Positions 44,105-52,929 of a stretch of DNA of 64,000 nt are shown here, in pieces. The translations under genes were made by a program, and so were the position numbers. This stretch comes from PALSA-607 sp963737705 (GTDB taxonomy: Bacteria > Actinomycetota > Actinomycetes > Acidothermales > Acidothermaceae): the NCBI GenBank assembly GCA_963737705.1, contig CAVTTP010000003.1, forward strand, positions 186,001 to 250,000, given 5' to 3'. The stretch's first letter is position 1. Every line of letters begins with the position of its first letter. The notes beneath the pieces were generated by a model that saw nothing but the letters and a program-made list of their open reading frames with translations, ran no database searches and was not told where the DNA came from.

Positions 44105-45117
44105 GACGCCCGCACCTGCCGCCGCGCTTTCGAATGCTGGCCAGGGTTGCGTTTTTTGCGATTCTGATCGTCGTGTTCGCGTTGGCGCTGCACGGCAAGT
44201 GGCATCAGATCGGCGTCAGCTACGACAAGCTTTCGTGGTATTCACTCGTCATCGCAACGTTGCTCGGCTTTGGGAACATTTTCGCCGCGATGATGGCGTG
44301 GCGGTCATTGCTCGCCGACCTCGACTCGCCGCTTCGACTTCCTGTGGCGATGCGCATCTTTTTCCTTGGCCAGCTGGGAAAATACCTGCCTGGCTCGGTA
44401 TGGACCGTGGTCGCACAGGCAGACCTCGGCCGCGACCACGAGATACCTCCACGTCGAACCGTTGCAGCGAGTGTTCTCGGGATGGCTGTTTCGCTGGCAG
44501 CTGGTTTGGTGCTCGCTGTCGTCACGCTTCCCTTCTCCGCACCCGGCGAGGTGGCCCAGTACAGCTGGGTGCTGCTCGTGTTGCCGCTATTGGTCGTCGG
44601 GCTTCTTCCCAAGAACCTCGACCGGCTGACGCACTTTCTCTTCAAGGTTCTGCGCCGCGAGCCACCGGATCACGAATTCACCTCGCGTGGGGTGCTGATC
44701 GCACTTTGGTGGCAGACGGTTGGTTGGCTAGCGGTCGGTGGCGAGGTTTTCGTGCTGTGCTGGGCGCTGCATGCGCCGATCGGGCGGTCGCTGCTGTTGG
44801 CGCTAGGCGGCACTGCGCTTGCATGGTCGGCCGGGTTCCTGGCAATTCCGCTGCCCTCCGGCGCAGGGCTGCGTGAAGTCATCACGATCGCCATTTTGAG
44901 CTCGGTGCTGTCCGTGCCATCGGCAACTGTGGTCGCACTCACATCGCGGGTGATCTCGGTCGTCGGCGACGGGGCCTTTGCCGCTGTAGCCGCCGCGATC
45001 GCCCGGCACAACGGACTCCATCTGCTCGCCGCTGCTCGGCAACGAGATCGCGTAGAGGCACATCGTGAAGCTCGCAACGAAGCGAAGGCCGCGCAGGCGG
45101 CTCGTCCAACACCGTAG
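44101..45117 (+). CDS. LPG-synthase-TM/UPF0104 flippase-like membrane protein
   Basis: 338 residues from GTG 44101 (GTGA overlap). About eight membrane segments; contains FLGQLGKYLPGSVW and LPSGAGLREV, the glycine/proline signatures of the lysylphosphatidylglycerol synthase transmembrane family (without the synthase domain). Members are thought to move lipids or polyprenyl-phosphate sugars across the membrane, which fits the preceding polyprenol-type GT2. Ends in a basic, Ala-rich cytoplasmic tail. A 19-base imperfect duplication follows the stop (45112-45143). Confidence 0.85.
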   Translation: MRRPHLPPRFRMLARVAFFAILIVVFALALHGKWHQIGVSYDKLSWYSLVIATLLGFGNIFAAMMAWRSLLADLDSPLRLPVAMRIFFLGQLGKYLPGSVWTVVAQADLGRDHEIPPRRTVAASVLGMAVSLAAGLVLAVVTLPFSAPGEVAQYSWVLLVLPLLVVGLLPKNLDRLTHFLFKVLRREPPDHEFTSRGVLIALWWQTVGWLAVGGEVFVLCWALHAPIGRSLLLALGGTALAWSAGFLAIPLPSGAGLREVITIAILSSVLSVPSATVVALTSRVISVVGDGAFAAVAAAIARHNGLHLLAAARQRDRVEAHREARNEAKAAQAARPTP

Positions 45118-45206
45118 AAGGCGTCCGACCCCGTAGAGGCGTCGTTGCCGGTGTCGTTCCTCGCTCGGTGGTAGCGTCCCCGGAGACCTTTGAGCGGAGG
45201 ACTGTC

Positions 45207-46004
45207 GTGCAACTACCGCGGCCCGTCGTTCGGTTGATCGCACGCGGGAAGCCACTGGTGCCCGCGTCGTTGTGGCCGGTGCTCAATACCGCCGCTAGCG
45301 CTCGCGGCTCAGGGCCGCTGGTGGCTGATCCAGATCCGGTGCGCACCCTCGTGTTGTGCGCGCATCCCGATGACGAGCTTGGCTGCGCCGGCACGATCGC
45401 GCTGCTGGGTGACGTGGGGGCGCCGCTGCGCGTTGTGTATGCGACGCGCGGTGAGGGCACGCGAGGATCGCCCTACGACGCTGCAGAAACCGGACGCCGG
45501 CGGTCGACCGAAGCTGCCAACTCGTGCGCGGCCCTTGGTGCAGGCGAGCCGCGTTTTCTCGACTTTGCCGACGGATCGCTTACTGCACGACTCTCTGACC
45601 TGACCGGTGCCGTCGCTGCGAGCGTCGAGGAGTTTGGCGCGCAACGCGTTCTCGTGCCGTGGATTCTCGACGGGCACTCCGATCACCAGGCGATGAGCTG
45701 GGCAGCGATCGACGCCGAGCTGCCCGACTCGGTCGAGATCTGGGCATTCGAATGGTGGACAGCCCTCGTACCGAATCGACTGGTCGACGTGACGCGCGTG
45801 TGGGCCCGCAAAGAGCGCGCAGCTGCGTGTCACGTGACCGCAGCCCTCGCCTTCGATCTGACAGCGGGTCTCGGCCTGTCGAGATGGCGCTCCCTGCACG
45901 GGCTGCACGGGCAGGGCTACGGGGAGGCATTTATTGCCATGCCCCACCGCGAGTATCGGGCTCTTGCACGGCGCGCTCAGTCAATGTCGAGCCAGGACGC
46001 CTGA
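45207..46004 (+). CDS. PIG-L/LmbE family deacetylase
   Basis: 265 residues from GTG 45207; GGAGG 6 bases upstream decides the start. Zinc site CAHPDDELGC near residue 52 and GHSDHQ near 157; Asp after AHPD acts as base. PIG-L enzymes remove the acetyl group from GlcNAc-type substrates (GlcNAc-PI, GlcNAc-inositol, glycopeptide sugars). Located after the flippase gene and followed 40 bases later by an acetyltransferase gene, it may trim an N-acetyl sugar of the surface glycan or its lipid carrier. Confidence 0.9.
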   Translation: MQLPRPVVRLIARGKPLVPASLWPVLNTAASARGSGPLVADPDPVRTLVLCAHPDDELGCAGTIALLGDVGAPLRVVYATRGEGTRGSPYDAAETGRRRSTEAANSCAALGAGEPRFLDFADGSLTARLSDLTGAVAASVEEFGAQRVLVPWILDGHSDHQAMSWAAIDAELPDSVEIWAFEWWTALVPNRLVDVTRVWARKERAAACHVTAALAFDLTAGLGLSRWRSLHGLHGQGYGEAFIAMPHREYRALARRAQSMSSQDA

Positions 46005-46044
46005 TGCCCGAACTCTCGATGCCGCGACGTCGGGTGCGCGCGCA

Positions 46045-47076
46045 ATGACGGATGCTGTCCTGCGCCGGGGATCCGAAGCGGACGCAACGGGAATCTGCCA
46101 GCTGCTTGCGCGCACATTTCCCGACAACGCGAAGAGCGACGAAGCGATCCTGCGTTGGCAGTACTTCGGCAGCCCTTACGGCGATCCAGTCATCATGGTG
46201 ATGGACGCGGATGGCGAGATCGTCGGTGCGTACACCAGCATTCGGTACCCAGCGAAGGTGGACGGTCAGGTTACGCAGATCGGCTTAGGGATCGACGCTG
46301 CGATTGACCGGTCGCATCAGGCGCGCGGCAACTTCGGGCCGATGGCATCAGCTCTCTACGCGGCAACCGGCGAAGTAGGAATGCCGCTCACCGTTTGCTA
46401 TCCGAACCAGAACTCGGTGAAGGGCATTACGCGCGTTGGCTGGCAAGAGATCGGACTCTTGCGAACGCACCTGCTGCCGCTCGACACCGGCTTCTACGCG
46501 AAGCGAGCTGGACTGCCGCGCTTCGCTGTAGCAATCGCGGGTTGGGGCATGCGGTTGACGTTGCCGACGATCGGCTATGACGTCAGCGAAGCCCAAGAAC
46601 CCGACGCCGACGTCGATGCAGTCTGGGGAGCGCTCGAGCCCGCCGTTAGCAACGGCGTCATTCGCGATCATCGTTGGTTTCGATGGCGCTACGCCGATCG
46701 GCCAGGTCCGAGCGTCTACAGGTACTTCGCCGTGCGGCGGCGAGGGCAGTTGTGCGGAGTCGCGGTGACGACAGTTCGCCAGCAGGACGGCGCAGACTTC
46801 GTTTTCTTGCTCGAGCTGTTGGCCACCAACGCCGCTGCGGGCCGCAGTCTGGTGCACGAGATTGCGAAGTCTGCTGGCCAGGTGACGGGTGTCATCCTGG
46901 CGACCTTGCCGGGGACGTCGACTTCCGACCTGGCGAAGCGGTCGGGCCTGCGGCTCGTTCCCCAGCGTTTCGAGCCCAAGCAACTCCACTTCGGTGTGGT
47001 CGACAACGTGAACCTGGAACACGATCGGCGCGCCGAACGATGGACCCTCGGCTGGGGCGACCTTGACCATGTTTAG
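46045..47076 (+). CDS. GNAT family acetyltransferase
   Basis: 343 residues from ATG 46045; no good ribosome site, but the GNAT fold starts directly (VLRRGSEADATGICQLL). N-terminal GNAT domain with EIVGAYTSIRYPAKVDG, followed by QARGNFGPMASALYAATGEVG (acetyl-CoA pyrophosphate loop region) and CYPNQNSVKGITRVGW, as in proteins found in polysaccharide clusters. The C-terminal half (about 190-343) looks like a second, degenerate GNAT-like fold. Possible role: N-acetylation of an amino sugar or amine next to the PIG-L deacetylase. The TAG stop forms part of the -10 box of the next gene. Confidence 0.8.
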   Translation: MTDAVLRRGSEADATGICQLLARTFPDNAKSDEAILRWQYFGSPYGDPVIMVMDADGEIVGAYTSIRYPAKVDGQVTQIGLGIDAAIDRSHQARGNFGPMASALYAATGEVGMPLTVCYPNQNSVKGITRVGWQEIGLLRTHLLPLDTGFYAKRAGLPRFAVAIAGWGMRLTLPTIGYDVSEAQEPDADVDAVWGALEPAVSNGVIRDHRWFRWRYADRPGPSVYRYFAVRRRGQLCGVAVTTVRQQDGADFVFLLELLATNAAAGRSLVHEIAKSAGQVTGVILATLPGTSTSDLAKRSGLRLVPQRFEPKQLHFGVVDNVNLEHDRRAERWTLGWGDLDHV

Positions 47077-47079
47077 GTT
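47074..47079 (+). promoter_or_regulatory. Probable -10 box (TAGGTT), leaderless dehydrogenase mRNA
   Basis: TAGGTT ends six bases before GTG 47086, and no ribosome site is present. Its first three bases are the stop codon of the GNAT gene. Confidence 0.45.
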
Positions 47080-47085
47080 GGGTCT

Positions 47086-47928
47086 GTGAAGCGCATCGGT
47101 GTCGTTGGCTGCGGAATCATGGGCTCCGCTATTGCGGAACTCTCGGCCCGATCTGGCCTCGAGGTCTCCGTCCACGTGCTTGATCACGAAGCAGCGGCGC
47201 GGGGTGAGCAGCGGATCGCCGCGCTCTTGCGTCGGACAGCGAGGCGGGACGGTCTCGGCGAAGCTCAAATCGCAGACGTACGCGCGCGCATCGTCATCAG
47301 TGTCGATATTGATGAGCTTCGCGACTGCGAACTGGTGATCGAGGCTGTTCCCGAGATCGAAGACGTCAAGCTCGACGTTTTTCGGCAGCTCTCAGTAACG
47401 GTGTCACCAACTGCGATTCTGGCGTCGAACACGTCGTCGTTGTCGATCACCCGCCTTGCCGGAGCGACATCGCAACCTGAGCGCGTCGTTGGTTTGCATT
47501 TCTTCAACCCGGCATCCGTCTTGCCGTTGGTGGAATTCGTTACTACGGCTGACACGGCGCCCGAAGTCATTTCGGCGGTCAACGAATTGGTTGGCGAGAC
47601 GCTGGGCAAGAGTGTCGTCCGCGTTCCCGACACCCCAGGGTTCATCGTCAATGCGTTGCTGATTCCGTACATCTGCTCGGCAATCCGGATGGTCGAAGCG
47701 GGCGTCCCGGCGGCTGACGTCGACAGTGCGATGACGCTGGGCTGCAGCCACCCGATGGGTCCGTTGCGGCTTGCTGATCTGATCGGACTCGACACGGTCC
47801 ACTCGATCGCGTCGTCTCTGTATGCAGCATCGGGCAACCCGAACGACGCGCCGCCTGCGTTGCTGTCCCAGATGGTTGATGCGGGCGTTCTGGGCAACAA
47901 GACCAAAGGCGGCTTCTACACCCGGTGA
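47086..47928 (+). CDS. 3-hydroxyacyl-CoA (3-hydroxybutyryl-CoA) dehydrogenase
   Basis: 280 residues from GTG 47086. Rossmann domain GVVGCGIMGSAIAE (GxGxxG), E-A-V-P-E at about 88-92, SNTSSLSIT, LHFFNPASVLPLVE with the catalytic His-Glu pair, and the C-terminal helical domain PMGPLRLADLIGLD. It interconverts (S)-3-hydroxybutyryl-CoA and acetoacetyl-CoA with NAD(P). Normal length for the family. It probably has its own promoter and is not part of the glycan pathway. Confidence 0.93.
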   Translation: MKRIGVVGCGIMGSAIAELSARSGLEVSVHVLDHEAAARGEQRIAALLRRTARRDGLGEAQIADVRARIVISVDIDELRDCELVIEAVPEIEDVKLDVFRQLSVTVSPTAILASNTSSLSITRLAGATSQPERVVGLHFFNPASVLPLVEFVTTADTAPEVISAVNELVGETLGKSVVRVPDTPGFIVNALLIPYICSAIRMVEAGVPAADVDSAMTLGCSHPMGPLRLADLIGLDTVHSIASSLYAASGNPNDAPPALLSQMVDAGVLGNKTKGGFYTR

Positions 47929-47937
47929 TCGGTGTGG

Positions 47938-48711
47938 CTAACCTGCAGCGATGGCTATGACGTTGAAGATGGCGCCCTGCGGATCGGCGAGGGTGGCCAT
48001 GGGACCGATCGGCGTGTCGATTGGATCGAGGATCACGTCACCACCCAATGCAAGCGCATGTGCGGCCACGGATTCGGTGTTTTCAACCGCGAAGTAAATC
48101 TGCCACTCGTTCGGTGCGGCTTCGTCGGTGCGAGCTGAGATACCAGCCACAGCGTCGTTGCCAGTTCGCAAGCTGACGTACGGCGTGGCGCCGGATTCTT
48201 GTGGATCTGCGATCAGCCCGAACACAGCCTCATAGAACGACGTGGCAGCACCGACGTCGTCCGTTCGTAGGTCGTTCCAGATCACTGAGCCTGGCTCGTT
48301 CACGAGTGTCGCGCCGATGTGCGTCTTCGCTTGCCAAATTGCAAGCGGTGCACCGGTCGGGTCGATGATGAAGGCCATCCGGCCGGCGTCCGTCACGTCT
48401 AACGGGGCCATCGCGATCTTGCCGCCCGCAGCATCAACTCGTGCCAGAGTTGCATTGACGTTGTCGACGGCGAGGTAGGTGTTCCACATCGCGGGCGCGT
48501 TCTGGGCAGCTAGGTCCGGAGGCAACACCGAGATCGCGCTGACGAGACCGCTCGACTTCAGGGCCATCGAGTAGACGCCGTCGCCCATCGGCTGGTCGTC
48601 GAAGCTCCAGCCGAACAGCTCGCCGTAGAACTCCTTAGCGGCGCCCTGATCGCTGGTCGACAGATCGATCCAGTTGGGCGTGCCCTGGACGTAGGAGCTT
48701 CGCACTGGCAT
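47938..48711 (-). CDS. Double glyoxalase (VOC) protein, CFP32-like
   Basis: 257 residues with two VOC domains (about 8-125 and 133-254): GTPNWIDLSTSDQGAAKEFYGELFGW, WNTYLAVDNVNA, then IWNDLRTDDVGAATSFYEAVFG and YFAVENTESVAAHA. Sequence style and order match the mycobacterial CFP32 protein (Rv0577), a conserved actinobacterial VOC protein whose substrate is not settled. GGAGAGG lies about 9 bases before the ATG. Converges on the dehydrogenase gene. Isolated from the glycan genes in function as far as can be seen. Confidence 0.88.
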   Translation of the reverse strand: MPVRSSYVQGTPNWIDLSTSDQGAAKEFYGELFGWSFDDQPMGDGVYSMALKSSGLVSAISVLPPDLAAQNAPAMWNTYLAVDNVNATLARVDAAGGKIAMAPLDVTDAGRMAFIIDPTGAPLAIWQAKTHIGATLVNEPGSVIWNDLRTDDVGAATSFYEAVFGLIADPQESGATPYVSLRTGNDAVAGISARTDEAAPNEWQIYFAVENTESVAAHALALGGDVILDPIDTPIGPMATLADPQGAIFNVIAIAAG

Positions 48712-48915
48712 CTCAGACGGCCTCTCCGGGAGTTGGTCCGGGTGTGATTGTGCTCAGAACGACACGCTCAGGGAAGAGGGACGGCGAATAAGGTCCTCGA
48801 TTGGCCTAAGCGTGCCCCTTGGACGGCCGATACGCACTGTAGCCGCCTACACGGCCGATTCACGACGACTACCGAGCGTTACAGCGCGCCTTTGTACGGG
48901 TGTCCAAGAAATCAG

Positions 48916-49395
48916 GTGACAAGAGCCGTGAGCGAGGACAAAGTGCCGGGCGTCGCCCAGCGCGAGGCGGTCGAAAGTCTCGCCAGCCGGCTCTACGACG
49001 ATGTCACCGTCACCGAGGTCATCCGACCCGCCGCTGTCCTCTCGGAGAGCAACGCCCGCCGGGTTCTTGACGGCCTGCGCGCCGAAGACGTCCGCTCGGG
49101 CGGTCGTTGGCACGCCGAACCGGGATGCTGGCGACTGTTCGAACGCCCCTGGAAGGGCAAGGACGAGCGCTCGGCGGCAGCGGCCGGCCTCATCGGCAGC
49201 ATTCAGGTTGCCTATGGCATGCCCACCCGCTGGGAGATCACCATCTTCCGGGCGACCATCACTGTGGTCGGATCGCGCATCGGCTACACCGTCGACTCGC
49301 TGTGCGACGAAGCGCTTGGTCACGCCGACCTAACGTTGCGCAACTGCCCGCGTATCGACATGCCTGCACCGCCGCGCGCATTTCGTGCGCGCTGA
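48916..49395 (+). CDS. Protein of unknown function
   Basis: About 159 residues from GTG 48916; GTG 48928 is also possible and neither has a good ribosome site. I do not recognise a family. The sequence is soluble, mixed alpha/beta: AVESLASRLYDDVTVTEVI, then GRWHAEPGCWRLFERPWKGKDE, VAYGMPTRWEITIFRATITVVG and GYTVDSLCDEALGHADLTL. No signal peptide or membrane segment in this form. Two Cys and several Trp are present. It converges on the GT4 gene at 49404 with 8 bases between stops. Confidence 0.6.
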   Translation: MTRAVSEDKVPGVAQREAVESLASRLYDDVTVTEVIRPAAVLSESNARRVLDGLRAEDVRSGGRWHAEPGCWRLFERPWKGKDERSAAAAGLIGSIQVAYGMPTRWEITIFRATITVVGSRIGYTVDSLCDEALGHADLTLRNCPRIDMPAPPRAFRAR

Positions 49396-49403
49396 GCTTC
49401 TAC

Positions 49404-50642
49404 TTACCGCGCGCCCGAGTTCTTGCGCGCTACTGACTCGAACAAATCTGCGTATGCCTGCGCGACACCATGCGGCGACGCCGTCCGCTCGACATATGCC
49501 CTCGCCGCCGCCCCCATCTTGTCCCTCGCGCCGGCATCGTCGGACAGTTTCAACACTGCTGCGGTGAACGCGCGCGAATCGTCGGGAGGCACAGCGATAC
49601 CGGCGCCCGCGGCCTCGATCACGCGCTGCACTTCGCTGCCTTCGTCGACGCTGGCAACAAGAGGTCGACCCGCGGCCATGATCGAGTAGGTCTTCGACGG
49701 CACACTCGATCGTGCCAACCCAGCTTTCAACGGGACGACGTGAAGGTCGGCCGCTGCAAGTAGCTCCGGTAGTCGCTCGATCGGCTGCATCGGAACAAAA
49801 CGGAGGTTGTCGAGGCCGGCGGCCTCGGCCTCGAGCTCGGGCAGTGTCGACCCGCCGCCGTTGATGACGTAGACGATGTCGTCGCGGTCGCGAGTCGATC
49901 GCGCGGCGTGCACGAGAAGGTCGAGCGACTGAGACATGCCGACGTTGCCCGCGTACATCACGACCGTCTTGCCGTTTAGGCCGTACTCCGCGCGATAGGA
50001 GTTCTCGGTCGGCCCTGGTTGGATGGCCTCGACATCGACGAAGTTCGGGATGACACGAAGCCGTTGGGGGCGTCGCATCTTCGCTGCCAGGTTGGCCCGC
50101 ATGTCGGCTGACAGCACGGTGACGGCTGCGCAACGCGCGTAGGACCAACGCTCGAGTGCACTGGCGGCCGAGATGAGCGTGCGGCCACGGAGCAAGCCGA
50201 GCTCGACTGCGACGTCGGGAAAGACGTCTTGCACATTGAGAACAAGTGGCGCGCGGCGCGCCAGCGCGGCGAACCAGCCGGTCGCCGCCATCGGCAGCGG
50301 CGGTGTCATCGCGAACGTGACGTCGACTCGCCCGCCAACCGCCGCGACGCCTGCGTCGAGAGCACAGAATGCGGCGAAACCGACCGCCCGCTTGGGGATG
50401 CTCCTCTTGTCGCCGGTCGGGAATGGGTGCACCCGCGTCACGCGACCCCACGGCGCCTTTTCTCGACGAACGAGCTTGCCACGCCATTCGGGGAGCACGT
50501 CGTGGTGCTCGTACCACGGCAGCGACGTCACAACGTCGATGTGATGGCCGAGCGCGCCGAGCTCCTCGACGAGGCGTGTCGCAATGATCCCCGTTGGCGC
50601 CACGTCTGGGTCGAAATGCGGGAGCACGGCGAGGATCTTCAC
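49404..50642 (-). CDS. GT4 family glycosyltransferase (WbuB-like)
   Basis: 412 residues from GTG 50642, which overlaps the stop of the upstream gene (GTGA); longer in-frame starts run into that gene and are unlikely. LAVLPHFDPDVAPTGIIATRLVEEL at the N-terminus, MTPPLPMAATGW, NVQDVFPDVAVELG, MYAGNVGMSQSLDLLVHAA and SSVPSKTYSIMAAGRPLVASVDEGSEV. This is the WbuB/fucosamine-type GT4 group of O-antigen and capsule loci, often adding fucose-related sugars, which fits gmd and fcl close by. Last gene of a four-gene minus-strand operon. Confidence 0.9.
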   Translation of the reverse strand: MKILAVLPHFDPDVAPTGIIATRLVEELGALGHHIDVVTSLPWYEHHDVLPEWRGKLVRREKAPWGRVTRVHPFPTGDKRSIPKRAVGFAAFCALDAGVAAVGGRVDVTFAMTPPLPMAATGWFAALARRAPLVLNVQDVFPDVAVELGLLRGRTLISAASALERWSYARCAAVTVLSADMRANLAAKMRRPQRLRVIPNFVDVEAIQPGPTENSYRAEYGLNGKTVVMYAGNVGMSQSLDLLVHAARSTRDRDDIVYVINGGGSTLPELEAEAAGLDNLRFVPMQPIERLPELLAAADLHVVPLKAGLARSSVPSKTYSIMAAGRPLVASVDEGSEVQRVIEAAGAGIAVPPDDSRAFTAAVLKLSDDAGARDKMGAAARAYVERTASPHGVAQAYADLFESVARKNSGAR

Positions 50643-51787
50643 GTGCCGACCCTTGCGTAGACATCGACCAGCAATTGCACCGGGTCTATGGCCGCCAACT
50701 CCGCCGCTCGTGCCCGACCGGCGTCCGACAACCGTTGCCGCGCATCGCCGTCGGCGAGCAGATCGCTCATCGCGCGCGCCCAACCGGGCCCGTCGTCAGG
50801 GTCGACCAGCAGGCCTGCATCCCCGACCAACGACGGCAACGCGGTTGCGTTGGCGGCAACCACCGGACATCCGGCAGCCATTGCTTCAAGAACCGGGATG
50901 CCAAAGCCCTCGAACCGAGACGGGAATGCGAGCATCCTCGCGCCGTCGTACAGCGCGGCGAGCTGCTCCGACGTCACATAGCCGAGCGCCTGAACCCGGT
51001 TGTCGATGCCGAGCCGGGCGACCAGGTCGGCGAGGTCGGCCTGTGTCGAGTGGGCTGATCCCCAGGCGCCCGCGCCGATGGCTCCCGTAAGTACCAACGA
51101 GACGTCCTCGGTCTTCGCGACCGTGGCGAACGCCTCGAGGAGCATCGCGTGATTCTTGTGCGGGTAAGTCGCTGCGGGATAGAGGATGTACGGCGTGCGG
51201 ACGCCAAGCTGGGCCAACAACTCAGCCCGTCGGTCGTCGGACACTGCAGGCATCGGTCGAACAACTGGTGGCACGACGACGACCTTGGCCGCATCGAGGT
51301 CGAACGCGTCGATCGCCTGCGTTCGGGTGAACTCGCTGACGGCTGTCACCATCTCGGCCCGCTTCAACGAGCGGCCCTGTGTCATCGCGAGGTATCGCCG
51401 CTTCGCCACACTGAAATACGCCGGATATGACAGGTACTGCAGGTCGTGCAGCGTGACGACTGCGGGCACGCGGCACCCTGGTGGCACGATCCCACCGAGG
51501 TGGTGCACGAGGTCGACCTTCTGAGCCCGCAAATGCCTTGGCAGCCAGGCATTCTCGATGATGACGCGCCGCAGCACGTGACGGCCCTCAGGCGTCGGTG
51601 GCACCACCGTATGTGCAGCCGCGGCCAGTTCGGGGTAGCTCTTGACGAAGCCCGGCAGACCGAAGGCGACCACGTCGATGTCATCGCGTTTCGTCAGGGG
51701 GTCGAGTAGGCCGGTTGCGTAGGCCTCGCTGCCGCCGACGACTCCAGGTACCAGCCAGAGCAGATTGAGGCCGACGGTGAGCGTCAC
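50639..51787 (-). CDS. GT4 family glycosyltransferase
   Basis: 382 residues from GTG 51787, overlapping the upstream stop (GTGA) and the downstream start. LNLLWLVPGVVGGSEAYATGLL, VVTLHDLQYLSYP, YILYPAATYPHKNHAMLLEAF, and SRFEGFGIPVLEAMAAGCPVVAANATALPSLV (E-x7-E). A retaining GT4 enzyme of the mannosyl/rhamnosyl kind. Translational coupling on both sides suggests near-equal amounts of the three transferases. Confidence 0.92.
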   Translation of the reverse strand: MTLTVGLNLLWLVPGVVGGSEAYATGLLDPLTKRDDIDVVAFGLPGFVKSYPELAAAAHTVVPPTPEGRHVLRRVIIENAWLPRHLRAQKVDLVHHLGGIVPPGCRVPAVVTLHDLQYLSYPAYFSVAKRRYLAMTQGRSLKRAEMVTAVSEFTRTQAIDAFDLDAAKVVVVPPVVRPMPAVSDDRRAELLAQLGVRTPYILYPAATYPHKNHAMLLEAFATVAKTEDVSLVLTGAIGAGAWGSAHSTQADLADLVARLGIDNRVQALGYVTSEQLAALYDGARMLAFPSRFEGFGIPVLEAMAAGCPVVAANATALPSLVGDAGLLVDPDDGPGWARAMSDLLADGDARQRLSDAGRARAAELAAIDPVQLLVDVYARVGT

Positions 51788-52878
51788 AACGCGGCCGATC
51801 GGTAGGCCTCGACGGTCAGATCCGCGGCGTCGTCCCACGTATAACGAGCCGATTGCTTCAGCGCCGCGGTAGCGAACCCGTCGTGTCGCGCACCGAGCAC
51901 GACCTCCAGAGCAGCGGCAATCCCGTTGGCATCGAGCGGATCGACCAGCAGGCCGCCGTCGCCGACAAACTCGGCCATGGCGGTGCCTTGCGACGTGACG
52001 ACCGGTATCCCGTGCGCCATAGCTTCGAGTACGGGCAACCCGAAGCCCTCACGAAGGCTCGGGTAGCAAAACGCCCGCGCACCCGCGTAGGCGGCGTGCA
52101 GCTGATCCGTCGGCAGGAAGCCGAGCAAACGTACACCTTCAACCAACTGCGCCTGAACCGGCGCGGGACCCCAGCCGGCCGGGCCGACTAGTACGAGCCC
52201 GAGCTCGGGATCGGCGCGTCGCAGTTTGGCGAACGCCTCAAGGAGCGTTGGCACGTTCTTTCGTGGTTCGAGGGTGCCGCACCACAGCACGTAGCGCTCG
52301 GGCAGTTGATACGCGCCGACGAACGCCGCCACGGCGTCTGCGCTGACGGCCGGAACTGCGACGCCGTGCGGCACGAGCCGCAACCGTGATCGGTCGAAGC
52401 CCGCCTCCACGCAGTCATCGAGTGTCGACTGCGACGGCACGAGCACCACGTCGGCGTTTCGGCGCGCCAACGTCAGGCCGCGTCGGAAGAACCGAAGGCC
52501 GTGCCGGGTGAAGTGGCCGGGTTCGTACAAGAAGGCGAGATCGTGGACGGTCACGACCAGCGGCGCGTTCTTCGGCGGGATTGCAAACGTCGTCGCGTGG
52601 ATCACGTCGACCGGACCAGTTGCACGTTGCACCGGTGGCCACCGAAGCGCGTGCCACGACTCGTACAGCGCGACACGTGGGAGCGGCAGTTGGTGCATGC
52701 GCAGCGGGGGCGTCCAGGGTGGCGGCGGCAATGTGTCGTGACGCGCGGCGACCCCGAGAATCTCGACATCGTCGCGTCTCTTCAGCGCCTGCACGGTTTC
52801 CAGCGCCGACGACGCGGTGCCACCAGGTACTTCGTGCCATAGCTGCTCGAGAGTCACGGCGACTCGCAATCGCCTCAT
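51784..52878 (-). CDS. GT4 family glycosyltransferase
   Basis: 364 residues from ATG 52878. RVAVTLEQLWHEVPGGTASSALE, VTVHDLAFLYEPGHFT, VLWCGTLEPRKNVPTLLEAF, and LREGFGLPVLEAMAHGIPVVTSQGTAMAEFV mark it as a paralogue of the GT4 genes at 17853 and 34812. It starts 51 bases after gmd and heads the three coupled transferases, so its donor may be GDP-mannose or a GDP-deoxyhexose made by Gmd/Fcl. Confidence 0.92.
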   Translation of the reverse strand: MRRLRVAVTLEQLWHEVPGGTASSALETVQALKRRDDVEILGVAARHDTLPPPPWTPPLRMHQLPLPRVALYESWHALRWPPVQRATGPVDVIHATTFAIPPKNAPLVVTVHDLAFLYEPGHFTRHGLRFFRRGLTLARRNADVVLVPSQSTLDDCVEAGFDRSRLRLVPHGVAVPAVSADAVAAFVGAYQLPERYVLWCGTLEPRKNVPTLLEAFAKLRRADPELGLVLVGPAGWGPAPVQAQLVEGVRLLGFLPTDQLHAAYAGARAFCYPSLREGFGLPVLEAMAHGIPVVTSQGTAMAEFVGDGGLLVDPLDANGIAAALEVVLGARHDGFATAALKQSARYTWDDAADLTVEAYRSAAL

Positions 52879-52929
52879 GGGTGACCGCTCATGACTGATC
52901 GCTCGTTGCCGGTGAGGAACGGCGGGGAT

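Noticed and set aside
49330..50664. 444-residue minus-strand frame overlapping the GT4 gene at 49404
   Set aside because: Arg/Ala-rich shadow in another frame of a gene with full GT4 motifs.
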